The notes: a model not told the origin generated them from the letters alone. A stretch of 64,000 bases of DNA from Caldilineaceae bacterium (GCA_026708085.1 JAPOVP010000167.1:24647-88646); one strand, 5' to 3'; counted from the first letter of the stretch, positions 1 to 11,211 are shown. A program made the numbers and translations.

Positions 1-140
1 GTCAGTGGTCAGTGGTCAGTGGTCAGTGGTCAGTGGTCAGTGGTCAGTAGTCAGTGGTCAGTAGTCAGTGGTTAGTGGTTTGTGGTTTGTGGTTTGTGGT
101 TTGTGGTTTGTGGTTTGTGGTTTGTGGTTTGTGGTCAGAG
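1..140. repeat. Heptanucleotide tandem repeat array
   Basis: About twenty consecutive 7-bp units run without interruption from the first base of the window. The first ten units are GTCAGTG with two GTCAGTA variants, one transitional GTTAGTG follows, then eight units are GTTTGTG, and a last degenerate GTCAGAG closes the array. The switch from one variant block to the other suggests two rounds of local expansion by slippage. The array may extend beyond the left edge of the window. It lies upstream of the gene at 462. Heptamer satellites of this kind are known in cyanobacteria and other environmental bacteria; no function is evident here. Confidence 0.95.
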
Positions 141-461
141 ACGGGGCTATCTCTGTATCAGAGTTGATCGCGGAGTGGCTATGGTCCGGTTGCTGCCATA
201 GGTGTAGGAGAGCTTGTTCCTGTTCATGGATGCAGCTGATTTTTTGCGGTTGTTTGCTGAAACAATTTCCCTGTATTACAATGTTTTGACCTTCGTACTG
301 CGCCCAACCTTCCCCGTTTGCACGAGGCATCAGTTGGTCTACGCGAATACCGACGAAGCATGACGGAGCGGTAGCGGGTGTTTCGACCGCAGAACCTAAT
401 TCCACGAATAGATCGGGCCGACGGCCTCCGCCCATTTGGAACCTGACAACCTCTGCGAACC
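141..461. other. Non-coding stretch, no gene supported
   Basis: I see no convincing coding region here. Open frames on either strand have no recognisable family, and the minus-strand one runs into the heptamer array. The reading frame of the downstream gene is closed by a TGA at about 444, so that gene does not extend into this stretch. A promoter for the downstream gene is expected but none stands out. Confidence 0.5.
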
Positions 462-3400
462 GTGAGTAGCGAATACATCTTTGGCATCCACGATTTTGGC
501 GGCGAAGAGCATATGCGCGCGGCCAGAAAACAGGGCTGGATTGTCTTCAGCGAAGTGGTGGGCCATGATCCGAACGATCTCACGGGCAAGGATTACAGCT
601 CACTCAGCCGTCAGGGCTTGGGCATCATTGTTTGCCTGAACAATGGAAGCTTTCCCTTAGGCACTCTGCCCCTGAGCAGCGAATACGCCAACTTCGCCCG
701 CCGCTGCGCCAGTTTTGTTGCCGCCAGCAGGGGATGCAGCCGCTGGGTAATCGGCAACGAGATGAACAATGCGGTCGGACGCCCCAGTACGGCGCCGGCG
801 CTCGACACGCGCAAGCACTTTGGCGACGCGCCCGCAGGTGATCCGACGTTGCGCAGCTTGCCTGAACGGTTCAGCGCGCTGCTTAGCGCAACCGACCGGG
901 AGGCGGCAAAAGAGGTAAAGGAAGATGAGGAGTTGATCACGCCCCAACTCTATGCCAATTGCTACAGTATGTGCCGGGAGGCGATTCACGGCCTGGAGGG
1001 CCATGAGAAAGACCAGGTGTTGGTGGGTGCGGTTGCGCCGTGGAATACGCAGACGGCGTATCCCGGCAATCCCAGCGGCGACTGGATAAAGTATTTTCAG
1101 GACATTTTGCTGCAGTGCGGCGCAAGCGGCTGCGACGGTATCACGTTGCATACATATACGCACGGGGCGAATCCCACACTGATACTTGATAACAGCAAAC
1201 TGCCTGACTTTCCCCAGCACCATGTTCATTTCCAGGCATACCGGGACTTCATGCAAGCGATTCCGGTCAACATGCGCCACCTGCCCGTATACTTAACGGA
1301 AACTGACCAGGGGGGACCTTGGGAAAACGCAAACCGGGGGTGGATACAGGCAGCCTACGCCGAAATCGATCGCTGGAACCGGCAGAACGCACAGAAGATT
1401 CAGGCGATGGTGTTGTACCGCTGGCCGCAGCTGGACCGCTGGTACATCAAGGGGAAAGAGGGCGTCATCGAGGATTTCCGCGCTGCGCTGCGGCACGACT
1501 ATCGTTGGAATGTAGAGTCCGATCAGGACCGGCCGGAGCGGCGGATCAGGGAGAGTTTCAGACGCCAGCCGGAACCCCAGCCGGAGCTACGGGCAACGCA
1601 CAGGCCCATCGAGACTGTAGAGGAGCGGCAAGAGGTCGAAGCAATCGAAGGGATGCGGATGGGCCGCGGGATGGTGTACAGGGTGCAGTGGCTGAGAGGG
1701 AAGCCCCCCAGCCCGCTTTACCCGGGCCAGCGTGTCAGTTTCCCGGTGACGGTCCGAAACGTGGGCACGATCGCCTGGCCTGCGCGGGGCCCGCAGCCGG
1801 TTGCCCTCGGTTATCACTTTTTCCAGAATCGGCAAGAGCTTCCGTTCCCCGATGGCCGGCCCGTATTGACGGCACTGCCCGAAGACGTAGCCCCGGGCGA
1901 GACGGTCACCATTGACGCGCAGATGGTTATCCCCGACCGTCCTGGCAACTATACGCTTGTCCTGGATCTGATCAGCGGCGGTGAGAACTGGTTTCAGGCT
2001 ATGCAGTCGGACATTCTCACACGCTGGCTGAGTGTGAGCCCGGCGGCTCAGACAGCTGACGTCGGAGAGGATGCCGAGCCCGCGGCCGCTGACACCGCGG
2101 GGCAGGAAAGCGTAACGGTTGAACCGGCGCCGCAACCGGAACCTACACCTGAACTGCATGTTCGGGAGGAAGCGCGTTCGTCTTCTGCGCCCCACGGGCC
2201 GCCGGTGGTTGATGTTGCTTCTGCGCTGCCGCGCGGTGAGAATCCGTTCGCGCTACGTACCCTGGACCAGATACGGAGGCTGGTAGTTTGTCACACGGCC
2301 GCGCCATCGGGCCTTCCGATTCAGACGGTTGCACAGGCCCATATTTCGCAGGGCTACCCTGGAATCGCCTATCACTACTTCGTGCTGGAATCGGGAGAGA
2401 TTCTGCAGGTGGCCGAGGTTGAGGCGGTGGTAAATGATGAGGCGGAGTGGAGCCTGACCGGCGTGAACATCTGCCTTGAAGGAAATTTCGACGATTCTGT
2501 GCCGCCAGCGGCGCAACTAACGGCAGCGGCGCAGCTGTGCGCCTGGATGCTGCCTCGATTCCAGCTGACAGCGGAGAGCGTGGTTGGCATGTGCGAGCTG
2601 TTGAACACGTCCAGCCCTGGGAAAACCTTCGACAGCGGTCCTACCTGGAAGAGGGCGCTGAACGAGAAGATCGTCCAGATTCTCACCGATTCACCGCTCT
2701 CGCCGGCGGCCGAAGGCGTAGATGAAGGGGGTCACGGACCGACAGACGGCAGCGCGGCGGCGACCGGCCAGGAGAGGGCTCCGGCGCCGCGGCCCCCGAT
2801 CGAAGATGTGGTCGAACGTCTGCCGCGTGATTCGCAGCGCATTGTCCGGCGCGAGGCTGACGATGTCGAGTTTATCGTGATCAACCATACGGCTGCGCCG
2901 CCGATCACCCCGCTGCAAACGATTGCTGCGGCGTTCCATCGCCGTCTTCCCGGGATTCTCTATCAGTTTTTCATTGCCTCCAACGGCGCGATTTACCAGA
3001 CTCAGCCGATGCTGGAGGCAGTCGACGGCAAGGTTCCTTATATTGCAAGAGCGATCAACATCGGCTTTGCCGGGGAGTTCAACGATGACATACCGACCCC
3101 GGCACAGATCGAGTCGGGGCGTCAGTTGATCGCGTGGCTGATGGAGAAGTACCCGCAGCTGACGCTGGCCAGTATTCGCGGGGTGAACGAATTCATCAAC
3201 CACACATCTCCTGGGGAGCAGTGGCTGCAGGGGCGACGCTGGAAGGACGTTCTGATCAACGCGGTGCGGACGGGAGAGGCGGTAACCGGAGACGCGACGG
3301 TGCCCGGCGCGCATGGACAACGTTCGGCGGGCGTCCAGATGGAAGCGCCGGGCGGCGAAGATGAACGGCTGCGGCAGGGGGTGCCGGATGCACGAGAGCA

Positions 3401-4259
3401 GCCGGGCCGGGGGGAACGGGTAGCCCGGCCTCAGATTCGGGACATCAGCTATGCTTTGCCGCGGCACCCCACGTTGCAATACCGGCGGCGCCAACTGGCT
3501 GCCATCACCCACATCGCAGTCCATCATACTGCATTGCCGCCGCATGTCGGGCCAGAGCACATCGCCCAAACGCACGTCGACGAAGATCTCGACAGAGGGA
3601 AGAGTGCCTGGTCGGGAATCGGTTACCATTACTTCATCCCTCCGGATGGTGAGATTCTGCAGACTCAGCCGGTGGAGTTGCGAACGCACCACGTGGACAG
3701 GCACAACTCCTACGCGATCGGCGTCGCTTTCGCCGGCAGCTTCATGAACGGGTCCACGCCGACGCCGCAGCAGATACATTCGGGCGCGCGGCTGATTGCA
3801 TGGTTGGTGCAGGAATTCGAGCTGCAACTTACCGATGTCCTGGGCCATCATGAGTTTTCCTACAATGCCACGCCGTGCCCGGGAAGCGAATGGCTGGAGG
3901 GCGAGAGATGGCGCGACACGCTCATCGGAGAGATCGAGCGCGTCCAGAGCGGGATCCCTCAGTATCACTACGTCCTATTTCCATCTGAGGAGTCGATGGC
4001 CAAGACAATGGCCGAGGCCGGCAGCTATTTTGACGAGTTCAGGCCGGACGCGGGCACTTTGCTGGAAGATGCGCTGCAGGCACGGTACGTGACCCTGGTC
4101 GGAGCAGGTACGATTTCCTCGGCAGAAGCCGAACGACGCTTAGCAGACGCCGGGGTCGAGATCGATCACCTGGATGACTCTGACGCGATTCCGGCCGCGC
4201 AGAGACTTCTGCAGCTGGCCCACGATGGGCGGCGTTTCCGGTCGTTGCTCGAGTCGTAG
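462..4259 (+). CDS. Glycosidase-like / FW-domain / triple PGRP-amidase protein
   Basis: This 1265-residue protein has four kinds of domain. Residues 1-360 look like a clan-A glycoside hydrolase TIM barrel: WVIGNEMN puts a candidate acid/base at Glu100 and VYLTETDQGG a candidate nucleophile at Glu280. Residues about 405-525 resemble the Ig-like FW (NBR1 central) domain. Three amidase_2/PGRP domains follow at about 595-740, 795-935 and 1005-1155. Only the third keeps the three zinc ligands (His1021, His1129, Cys1139); the equivalent positions are Cys610/Met710/Ser718 in the first and Asn808/Val908/Ser916 in the second. Pro/Glu-rich linkers separate the domains. I see no signal peptide, so the route to the cell wall is unclear. 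The GTG start at 462 follows an in-frame TGA at about 444; its Shine-Dalgarno sequence is weak. scpA begins 5 bp downstream. A wall or glycan remodelling role is inferred. Confidence 0.8.
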   Translation: MSSEYIFGIHDFGGEEHMRAARKQGWIVFSEVVGHDPNDLTGKDYSSLSRQGLGIIVCLNNGSFPLGTLPLSSEYANFARRCASFVAASRGCSRWVIGNEMNNAVGRPSTAPALDTRKHFGDAPAGDPTLRSLPERFSALLSATDREAAKEVKEDEELITPQLYANCYSMCREAIHGLEGHEKDQVLVGAVAPWNTQTAYPGNPSGDWIKYFQDILLQCGASGCDGITLHTYTHGANPTLILDNSKLPDFPQHHVHFQAYRDFMQAIPVNMRHLPVYLTETDQGGPWENANRGWIQAAYAEIDRWNRQNAQKIQAMVLYRWPQLDRWYIKGKEGVIEDFRAALRHDYRWNVESDQDRPERRIRESFRRQPEPQPELRATHRPIETVEERQEVEAIEGMRMGRGMVYRVQWLRGKPPSPLYPGQRVSFPVTVRNVGTIAWPARGPQPVALGYHFFQNRQELPFPDGRPVLTALPEDVAPGETVTIDAQMVIPDRPGNYTLVLDLISGGENWFQAMQSDILTRWLSVSPAAQTADVGEDAEPAAADTAGQESVTVEPAPQPEPTPELHVREEARSSSAPHGPPVVDVASALPRGENPFALRTLDQIRRLVVCHTAAPSGLPIQTVAQAHISQGYPGIAYHYFVLESGEILQVAEVEAVVNDEAEWSLTGVNICLEGNFDDSVPPAAQLTAAAQLCAWMLPRFQLTAESVVGMCELLNTSSPGKTFDSGPTWKRALNEKIVQILTDSPLSPAAEGVDEGGHGPTDGSAAATGQERAPAPRPPIEDVVERLPRDSQRIVRREADDVEFIVINHTAAPPITPLQTIAAAFHRRLPGILYQFFIASNGAIYQTQPMLEAVDGKVPYIARAINIGFAGEFNDDIPTPAQIESGRQLIAWLMEKYPQLTLASIRGVNEFINHTSPGEQWLQGRRWKDVLINAVRTGEAVTGDATVPGAHGQRSAGVQMEAPGGEDERLRQGVPDAREQPGRGERVARPQIRDISYALPRHPTLQYRRRQLAAITHIAVHHTALPPHVGPEHIAQTHVDEDLDRGKSAWSGIGYHYFIPPDGEILQTQPVELRTHHVDRHNSYAIGVAFAGSFMNGSTPTPQQIHSGARLIAWLVQEFELQLTDVLGHHEFSYNATPCPGSEWLEGERWRDTLIGEIERVQSGIPQYHYVLFPSEESMAKTMAEAGSYFDEFRPDAGTLLEDALQARYVTLVGAGTISSAEAERRLADAGVEIDHLDDSDAIPAAQRLLQLAHDGRRFRSLLES

Positions 4260-4264
4260 CCGGC

Positions 4265-5017
4265 ATGGAGACAGACCTCAATCCTCTCGGCGCCGGCTAC
4301 CCGGTCAGCCTTCCGATCTTCGACGGCCCGATCGGGCTCCTACTCCACCTGATTGAACGTGAGGAACTGGATATAACGGAAGTTTCGCTGGTGACGATAA
4401 CGGACCAGTACCTGCGCGCGATCGAAGCGATGCAGGAGGTCGAGCCGGATGCGCTGGCCGACTTCCTGGTGGTGGCGGCCCGACTTATTTACATCAAGAG
4501 CCGCGGCCTTTTGCCGCAGCCGGAAGGTGAGGAGGAAGAGGAGGCGGGGCAGAGCGAGGGGTTGATCCAGCAGTTGCTGGACTATCGCCGCTTCAGAGCT
4601 GCGGCCGGCGAACTTCGGCTGCGCGCGTCGATCGGGCTCCGCACCAGTGCGCGTTCAGCTCCGGCGCAGTTGGAACGCAGGTTGGATCTGTCAGCGTTAA
4701 CGATAGAAAAGCTGGCGGCGGCCGCGGAGAATGCGTTACGCAACCTGCCCAGCGACCCGTCGCCCCCGACAGTTCGAGCCTATTCTGTCACCGTTGCCCA
4801 ACGGATTGAGACGATTCGCGAACGTTTCAGGGGCATAGCGGGCGAGGCCGGCAAGTCCGGGAAAAAGCTGTTCTTCTCCTCGCTACTGTCCGAGGGCGGG
4901 AGCAGACAGGAGATCGTGGTCACTTTTCTGGCGATACTGGAAATGATCAAGCAGAGGGAGATTACGGCGGAACAGGAAGAGACATTCGGTGAGATTGTGC
5001 TGAGCAGCGGTCTATAG
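4265..5017 (+). CDS. scpA: Segregation and condensation protein A
   Basis: ScpA is the kleisin subunit of the bacterial SMC-ScpAB condensin complex, bridging SMC heads and acting in chromosome segregation. The 250-residue length is typical. The N-terminus has the family signature FDGPIGLLLHLIEREELDI, followed by an acidic middle (EEEEEAGQ) and a C-terminal winged-helix segment (VTFLAILEMIKQREI) that contacts the SMC head. The ATG lies 5 bp after the stop of the amidase gene, so the two are probably co-transcribed. scpB, the usual neighbour, is not present here; the gene is followed by a convergent terminator and acs. Confidence 0.95.
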   Translation: METDLNPLGAGYPVSLPIFDGPIGLLLHLIEREELDITEVSLVTITDQYLRAIEAMQEVEPDALADFLVVAARLIYIKSRGLLPQPEGEEEEEAGQSEGLIQQLLDYRRFRAAAGELRLRASIGLRTSARSAPAQLERRLDLSALTIEKLAAAAENALRNLPSDPSPPTVRAYSVTVAQRIETIRERFRGIAGEAGKSGKKLFFSSLLSEGGSRQEIVVTFLAILEMIKQREITAEQEETFGEIVLSSGL

Positions 5018-5078
5018 GAACGGGCAGGTAGTTCGCTAAGCGTAATGGGAGAACTCAGCCTGCAAATCGGCAAACAAA

Positions 5079-5114
5079 GGGGGCCGGCGTCGGATTGAAG
5101 CGATGCCGGCCCCC
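5079..5114. terminator. Convergent rho-independent terminator between scpA and acs
   Basis: A 14-bp stem with one G-T wobble (GGGGGCCGGCGTCG paired with CGATGCCGGCCCCC) encloses an 8-nt loop. On the minus strand the stem is followed by CTTTGTTTG, a T-rich tract suited to stopping acs transcription. The plus-strand side has only a weak T tract, so termination from scpA may be less efficient. Confidence 0.8.
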
Positions 5115-5122
5115 GATTCGGT

Positions 5123-7054
<1,932 letters not shown>

Positions 7055-7104
7055 ACTAACCTCCTTCATTCGATGTCTATTGGTCCGCTGCGGGATTCGC
7101 AACT

Positions 7105-7113
7105 ATGATAGCA
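7105..7113 (-). promoter_or_regulatory. Candidate extended -10 promoter of acs
   Basis: The minus strand reads TGCTATCAT, a TGn plus TATnnT extended -10 element, in the short sucD-acs gap. A start site about 7 nt downstream would give a leader of roughly 44 nt ending in the AAGGAGG of acs. No good -35 box is seen. Similar elements occur before the nitrilase-like gene, lspA and guaB. Confidence 0.4.
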
Positions 7114-7130
7114 CAGTTTCGGACGTTGGT

Positions 7131-8000
7131 TCAGATATTCTGGGCGGCCAGTTCAGCGATCTCCTCCGGGTGACGGGCGATGGCGACGCCGGCTTCCTGG
7201 AGCGCTTCTATCTTCTCGGCGGCGGTACCTTCGCCGCCGGATATGATGGCGCCGGCGTGGCCCATTCGCTTGCCTGGCGGGGCGGTCTGACCGGCGATGA
7301 AAGCGGTGACCGGTTTGGTCATTTCGGTTCTGATGTAGTCGGCGGCGACCTGTTCATCGGTGCCGCCAATCTCCCCGATCAGGACGACCTGCTCGGTAGC
7401 GGAGTCCTGTTCAAACATCTGCAATACATCCAGAAAGTTGAGCCCCTTGATGGGGTCACCGCCGATGCCGACTGCGGAGCTCTGGCCGATGCCGCGCGCG
7501 GTCAGGGCATAGATGACCTCGTATGTGAGCGTGCCGGAGCGGCTGACGATGCCGACGTTGCCGGGTGTGTGGATGTGGCCGGCCATGATGCCGACTTTGG
7601 CGGAACCCGGTGAGATGAGGCCGGGACAGTTGGGCCCGATCAGCAGGGATTTGGTTGAATCCAGGTAGGCGCGGGCGCGGGCCATGTCAAGGGCAGGGAT
7701 GTTTTCGGTGATGCAGACGATGAGTGCGACGCCGGCGTCGGCTGCCTCGAGGAGGGCGTCGACGGCGAAGGCGGCGGGGACGAAGATGATGCTGGTATTG
7801 GCGTCGGTTGTGGCGACGGCCTCGTGGACGGTATCGAATACGGGTGTGTTGCCGACGGCCCATTGACCGCCGCGACCGGGTACGGCGCCAGCCACGACGT
7901 TGGTGCCGTACTGAATCATCTGCTCTGCGTGGAAGGCACCCTGGCTGCCGGTGATGCCCTGTACAAGCAGTCGGGTATCGTTGTCAACGAGGATGCTCAT
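7131..8000 (-). CDS. sucD: Succinyl-CoA ligase (ADP-forming) subunit alpha
   Basis: SucD carries the CoA-binding site and the phosphohistidine of succinyl-CoA synthetase, the substrate-level phosphorylation step of the TCA cycle. The protein is 289 residues, the usual size. It starts with the Rossmann-type CoA-binding segment [16 protein letters not shown] and contains [14 protein letters not shown]. The phosphorylated histidine is in [13 protein letters not shown] near residue 245. The ATG overlaps the sucC stop in an ATGA arrangement, indicating translational coupling of the two subunits. Confidence 0.97.
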   Translation of the reverse strand: MSILVDNDTRLLVQGITGSQGAFHAEQMIQYGTNVVAGAVPGRGGQWAVGNTPVFDTVHEAVATTDANTSIIFVPAAFAVDALLEAADAGVALIVCITENIPALDMARARAYLDSTKSLLIGPNCPGLISPGSAKVGIMAGHIHTPGNVGIVSRSGTLTYEVIYALTARGIGQSSAVGIGGDPIKGLNFLDVLQMFEQDSATEQVVLIGEIGGTDEQVAADYIRTEMTKPVTAFIAGQTAPPGKRMGHAGAIISGGEGTAAEKIEALQEAGVAIARHPEEIAELAAQNI

Positions 8001-9139
8001 GCATCTTCTCCTTTGGCGGCGGCGACGGCCAACTGGACGGCTTCTGAGAGCTGGTTGGCGGAGGGGAGGTTGGAGTCGGCCAGAATCTGGCGGCCCTCGT
8101 CCTCGTTTACGCCGACCATGCGAACGACTATCGGCACCTTTACGTTGAGGCTGTTGATGGCCTCCACGATGCCGTTTGCCACTTCATCGCAGCGGGTAAT
8201 GCCGCCGAAGATGTTGATGAGCACCGCCTTCACGCGCGCGTCGCGGAGAATGATTCGGAGTGCAGCCAGTACCTTGTCTGCGCCGGCGCCGCCGCCGATG
8301 TCGAGGAAGTTGGCCGGGCTGCCGCCATAGAGTTTGATAATGTCCATTGTGGCCATGGCGAGGCCGGCGCCGTTCACCATACAGCCGATCTCGCCATCGA
8401 GATCGATATAGCTGATTCCGACCTCGCGGGCTTCGGTCTCGGTGGGACTGTCTTCATCGGGGTCGCGCATCGCGGCCAGCTCTTTTTGCCGGGGCAGGGC
8501 ACTGTCGTCTAGGAGAATCTTGCCGTCGACGGCCTGCAGCTGGTTGTCGCCATTGATGACGAGGGGATTGATCTCGGCGAGGCTGGCGTCGCTCTCGACA
8601 AAGGCGCGGTAGAGGCTCTGGGCGATCCTGGTGAAGGCGGAGACGTGCTCTTTGGGCAGTCCGATGCCGTAGGCCAGCTGGCGGGCCTGGTATCCCTGCA
8701 TGCCGAGGAGAGGGTGGACATGTACGGTGATGATCTTTTCGGGCGATTGGGCAGCGACCTCCTCGATTTCGACGCCACCCTCGCTGCTGGCCATGATGGC
8801 TACTCTACGCGCGCCGCGGTCAAGAACGGCGCCCAGATAGATTTCGGAACGGATGTCCGCCGCCTCATCCACCAGGACTTTCTTCACCGTAAGGCCCTTG
8901 ATGTCCATGCCAAGAATCTGTGCAGCCACCTCCTCGGCCTCATCCGGTGTGCCTGCCAGCTTGATGCCGCCGGCCTTTCCGCGCCCGCCGACCAGCACCT
9001 GGCTCTTGATGACGACCGGCTTGCCGACTTTTTCGGCGATGGCGCGCGCTTCGGCCGCTGTGGTTGCGACTTCCCCGTTGGGGATGGGCACACCATATTG
9101 GGCGAGAACCCGCTTCGACTGGTATTCGTGTAACTTCAA
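7997..9139 (-). CDS. sucC: Succinyl-CoA ligase (ADP-forming) subunit beta
   Basis: SucC is the ATP-grasp, nucleotide-binding subunit of succinyl-CoA synthetase. The 380-residue protein opens with [21 protein letters not shown], typical of the family, and keeps the lid-region segment [22 protein letters not shown] and the C-terminal ligase domain [16 protein letters not shown]. The start is a TTG at 9139 supported by GGAG 7 nt upstream; the family N-terminus begins exactly here. The Shine-Dalgarno is embedded in the inverted repeat AGAGGAnTCCTCT (9140-9152). It is the first gene of sucC-sucD and probably acs. Confidence 0.96.
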   Translation of the reverse strand: MKLHEYQSKRVLAQYGVPIPNGEVATTAAEARAIAEKVGKPVVIKSQVLVGGRGKAGGIKLAGTPDEAEEVAAQILGMDIKGLTVKKVLVDEAADIRSEIYLGAVLDRGARRVAIMASSEGGVEIEEVAAQSPEKIITVHVHPLLGMQGYQARQLAYGIGLPKEHVSAFTRIAQSLYRAFVESDASLAEINPLVINGDNQLQAVDGKILLDDSALPRQKELAAMRDPDEDSPTETEAREVGISYIDLDGEIGCMVNGAGLAMATMDIIKLYGGSPANFLDIGGGAGADKVLAALRIILRDARVKAVLINIFGGITRCDEVANGIVEAINSLNVKVPIVVRMVGVNEDEGRQILADSNLPSANQLSEAVQLAVAAAKGEDA

Positions 9140-9195
9140 GAGAGGACTCCTCTTCGATATGAACTGTGTTATGTGCGCCAGGATGTCGCACTATA
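9140..9195 (-). promoter_or_regulatory. Leader of sucC: weak -10 candidate and inverted repeat over the ribosome site
   Basis: TATAGT on the minus strand (9190-9195) would give a leader of about 44 nt, but no -35 box or TG extension accompanies it. At 9140-9152 the inverted repeat AGAGGAnTCCTCT includes the sucC Shine-Dalgarno and ends just before the TTG start. Confidence 0.3.
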
Positions 9196-9254
9196 ATTGC
9201 TACGCCCGCCGGGGCGTTGTTGGGCCTTCCGAATGTTTCAAGCCATCTGCGGGC

Positions 9255-10160
9255 TCAGCCTTTCAGTCCAGTAAGAGCGATCCCCTGGATAATCTGGCGC
9301 TGGAAGACCAGAAAGACGATGAGCAGAGGGATACTGGCAAGGCTGGCCGCGGTCATGATCTTCTCCCAGTGGGTAGTGGATTCCCCGCGGAAGAAACTGA
9401 GGCCTACGGGCAAAGTGTAGAACGCGCGACTGTTGGCCAGGATCAGCGGCCACAGGTAGGCGTTCCAGTTGCCGATAAAATTGAAGATCGCCAGGGCGGC
9501 TATGGCCGGTTTGACCAGCGGCGCGGCAATGCGCCACCAGATGCCGAACTCGTTCATACCGTCGATACGGGCGGCATCCAGGAGCTCGTTGGGGACGCCG
9601 TCGAAGAACTGGCGCATGAGAAAGATGCCGGCGGCGGTGATGACACCGGGGAAGGCGATACCCCAATACTGGGCGTAGCCGATGTGCCAATTCCAATTTA
9701 CGCTCATCGTAAACCAGGGGATGATCAGCATCTCCGTCGGGATCATGAGCGTACCGAGCATACCGATGAAGATGATATTCTTGCCTGGAAAGTCGAATTT
9801 GTTGAGAGTATAACCGACCAAGGTGTCGAAAAAGACTACGCTTGTGGTGCTGATGATGGCGACAATAATGCTGTTGAGATACCAGCGTTCGAAACTACTG
9901 GTGTTTAGCACATTCAGATAGTTTTGCAGGGTTGGATTTTCGGGGAAGAAGGAGAAGTCCACCAGTTCGGGCGCCGGCTTCACGCTCGTCAGAATCATCC
10001 AGAAGAAGGGCGTGACCATGCAGACGCCGCCGATTGCAAGCAGGAGATAGGCGATTAAAAGCGTCCAGCCGAAGCGGCGCCTGCTCCCACCCTGGGCAGG
10101 CTTGAAGTGTTCTGCTATCTGAAGTGTGCCTTCTGTGCTGATTTCTGCCGAAGAAGCCAT
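9255..10160 (-). CDS. Carbohydrate ABC transporter permease, MalG type
   Basis: This is the second inner-membrane permease of a CUT1-type sugar importer. The 301-residue protein has about six membrane segments (first at about residues 30-55) and the cytoplasmic EAA loop NELLDAARIDGMNEFGIWWR that docks on the ATPase. The C-terminus LTGLKG is typical of MalG-like subunits. The start has only a weak ribosome site and lies 25 bp after the MalF-type gene, so translation may be coupled to it. No ATPase gene is present in the operon; a shared MsmK-type ATPase encoded elsewhere is likely. The sugar cannot be told from sequence. Confidence 0.93.
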   Translation of the reverse strand: MASSAEISTEGTLQIAEHFKPAQGGSRRRFGWTLLIAYLLLAIGGVCMVTPFFWMILTSVKPAPELVDFSFFPENPTLQNYLNVLNTSSFERWYLNSIIVAIISTTSVVFFDTLVGYTLNKFDFPGKNIIFIGMLGTLMIPTEMLIIPWFTMSVNWNWHIGYAQYWGIAFPGVITAAGIFLMRQFFDGVPNELLDAARIDGMNEFGIWWRIAAPLVKPAIAALAIFNFIGNWNAYLWPLILANSRAFYTLPVGLSFFRGESTTHWEKIMTAASLASIPLLIVFLVFQRQIIQGIALTGLKG

Positions 10161-10185
10161 TATTGCTTTGCGCGGGCGCCTCTGT

Positions 10186-11091
10186 CTAATACTCTACGCG
10201 CCGCGAAAAGAAGCGCAGTTGGATGATCGTAATGAGCAGGATGAGAAAGAAAAGAAGCACGGTTAGCGCGCCGGCATAGCCCATCTTGTAGCTGGAAAAC
10301 CCCTCCCGATAGACCTCCAGCACGACGGTTGTCGTACTCTTCAGCGGGCCGCCGGTACCCTGCGGGCTCATATTCTGTACGAGTGCGAACAGCCGAAGAT
10401 AGGAGATGGTTCCCAGGACTGTCAGGTAGACGATGATCGGATTGAGAAGGGGCAGGGTGATACGCCAGAATAGCTGCCAGGCGTTGGCGCCGTCGATGCG
10501 GGCGGCTTCATAGTAGTGGCTGGGAATCTGCTGGATTCCGGCCAGAAAGATTATGACTGCAAAGCCGAGGTTTTGCCAGACGGCAACGGCGGTGATCGAC
10601 GGCAGCGCCTGCGCGGGACTCTTGGTGAAGGGTTGTTGGGGCAGGCCGACCAGGTCCAGCCCCTGGTTAATCAGGCCGGTTTCCGGCTGATATAGCCAGT
10701 TCCAGACGAAGGCGACGGCGACGGCTGAGGTGACGTAAGGCGCGAAATAGGCGACGCGGAAGACCGCAGAAAGGCGGCGGATCTGGGCGAGGAGCAGAGC
10801 GATAGCCAGCGCCAGGACCAGCTGTGAGGGCACACCAAACAGGACGTAGCGGACAGTATTGGAGAAGGCAGCAGTCACGGAGCTGCGCGGCTTGCCGGCG
10901 TCCTCCCAGATCTCCTGATAGTTCTCCAGCCCTACCCAGGGGCCGGAGCCTTCGAAGACATTCCAGTCGCGAAAGCTAACATTAAATGCGAGGATGGTTG
11001 GGTACCAGCGGATGATGACAAAGAAGACCAGGGCCACGCTCATAAAGATGTAGGCCCAGATAATCTGCCGCTGGCGCAGGGTAAAGCGCAT
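10186..11091 (-). CDS. Carbohydrate ABC transporter permease, MalF type
   Basis: First permease of the same CUT1 importer, 301 residues with about six transmembrane helices. The N-terminus (IIWAYIFMSVALVFFVIIRW) is the first membrane span. The EAA loop is SHYYEAARIDGANAWQLFWR near residue 200. It lacks the large periplasmic insertion of E. coli MalF, as usual for UgpA/LacF-like members. The gene follows the solute-binding protein after a 138-bp gap that contains a stable stem-loop. Confidence 0.93.
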   Translation of the reverse strand: MRFTLRQRQIIWAYIFMSVALVFFVIIRWYPTILAFNVSFRDWNVFEGSGPWVGLENYQEIWEDAGKPRSSVTAAFSNTVRYVLFGVPSQLVLALAIALLLAQIRRLSAVFRVAYFAPYVTSAVAVAFVWNWLYQPETGLINQGLDLVGLPQQPFTKSPAQALPSITAVAVWQNLGFAVIIFLAGIQQIPSHYYEAARIDGANAWQLFWRITLPLLNPIIVYLTVLGTISYLRLFALVQNMSPQGTGGPLKSTTTVVLEVYREGFSSYKMGYAGALTVLLFFLILLITIIQLRFFSRRVEY

Positions 11092-11167
11092 GGAGTTAGT
11101 CCGACTTATCTGCAGCGAGTTTCAGGTGACCAGGAAGGCTTCTTCCCGTCACCAAAGAGAGAGAACG

Positions 11168-11211
11168 GGAGGCGAGAGGATAGCCTGACGGACAGGAACC
11201 CTCTCGCTTCC
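11168..11211 (-). promoter_or_regulatory. Intercistronic stem-loop between binding-protein and permease genes
   Basis: Arms GGAGGCGAGAGG and CCTCTCGCTTCC form a 12-bp stem with one G-T pair around a 20-nt loop. No T tract follows on the minus strand, so it is more likely an mRNA-stabilising or partial-attenuation structure than a full terminator. Such structures often give more binding protein than permease. Confidence 0.6.

Noticed and set aside
58-435. Minus-strand open frame of about 125 codons
   Set aside because: It ends in the heptamer array, whose translation gives repetitive TTNHKPQ units, has no ribosome site and resembles no family.
2691-3968. Long minus-strand frame (about 425 codons) opposite the amidase gene
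   Set aside because: It is antisense to a gene with clear domains; Arg/Pro-rich composition is typical of a shadow frame in GC-rich DNA.
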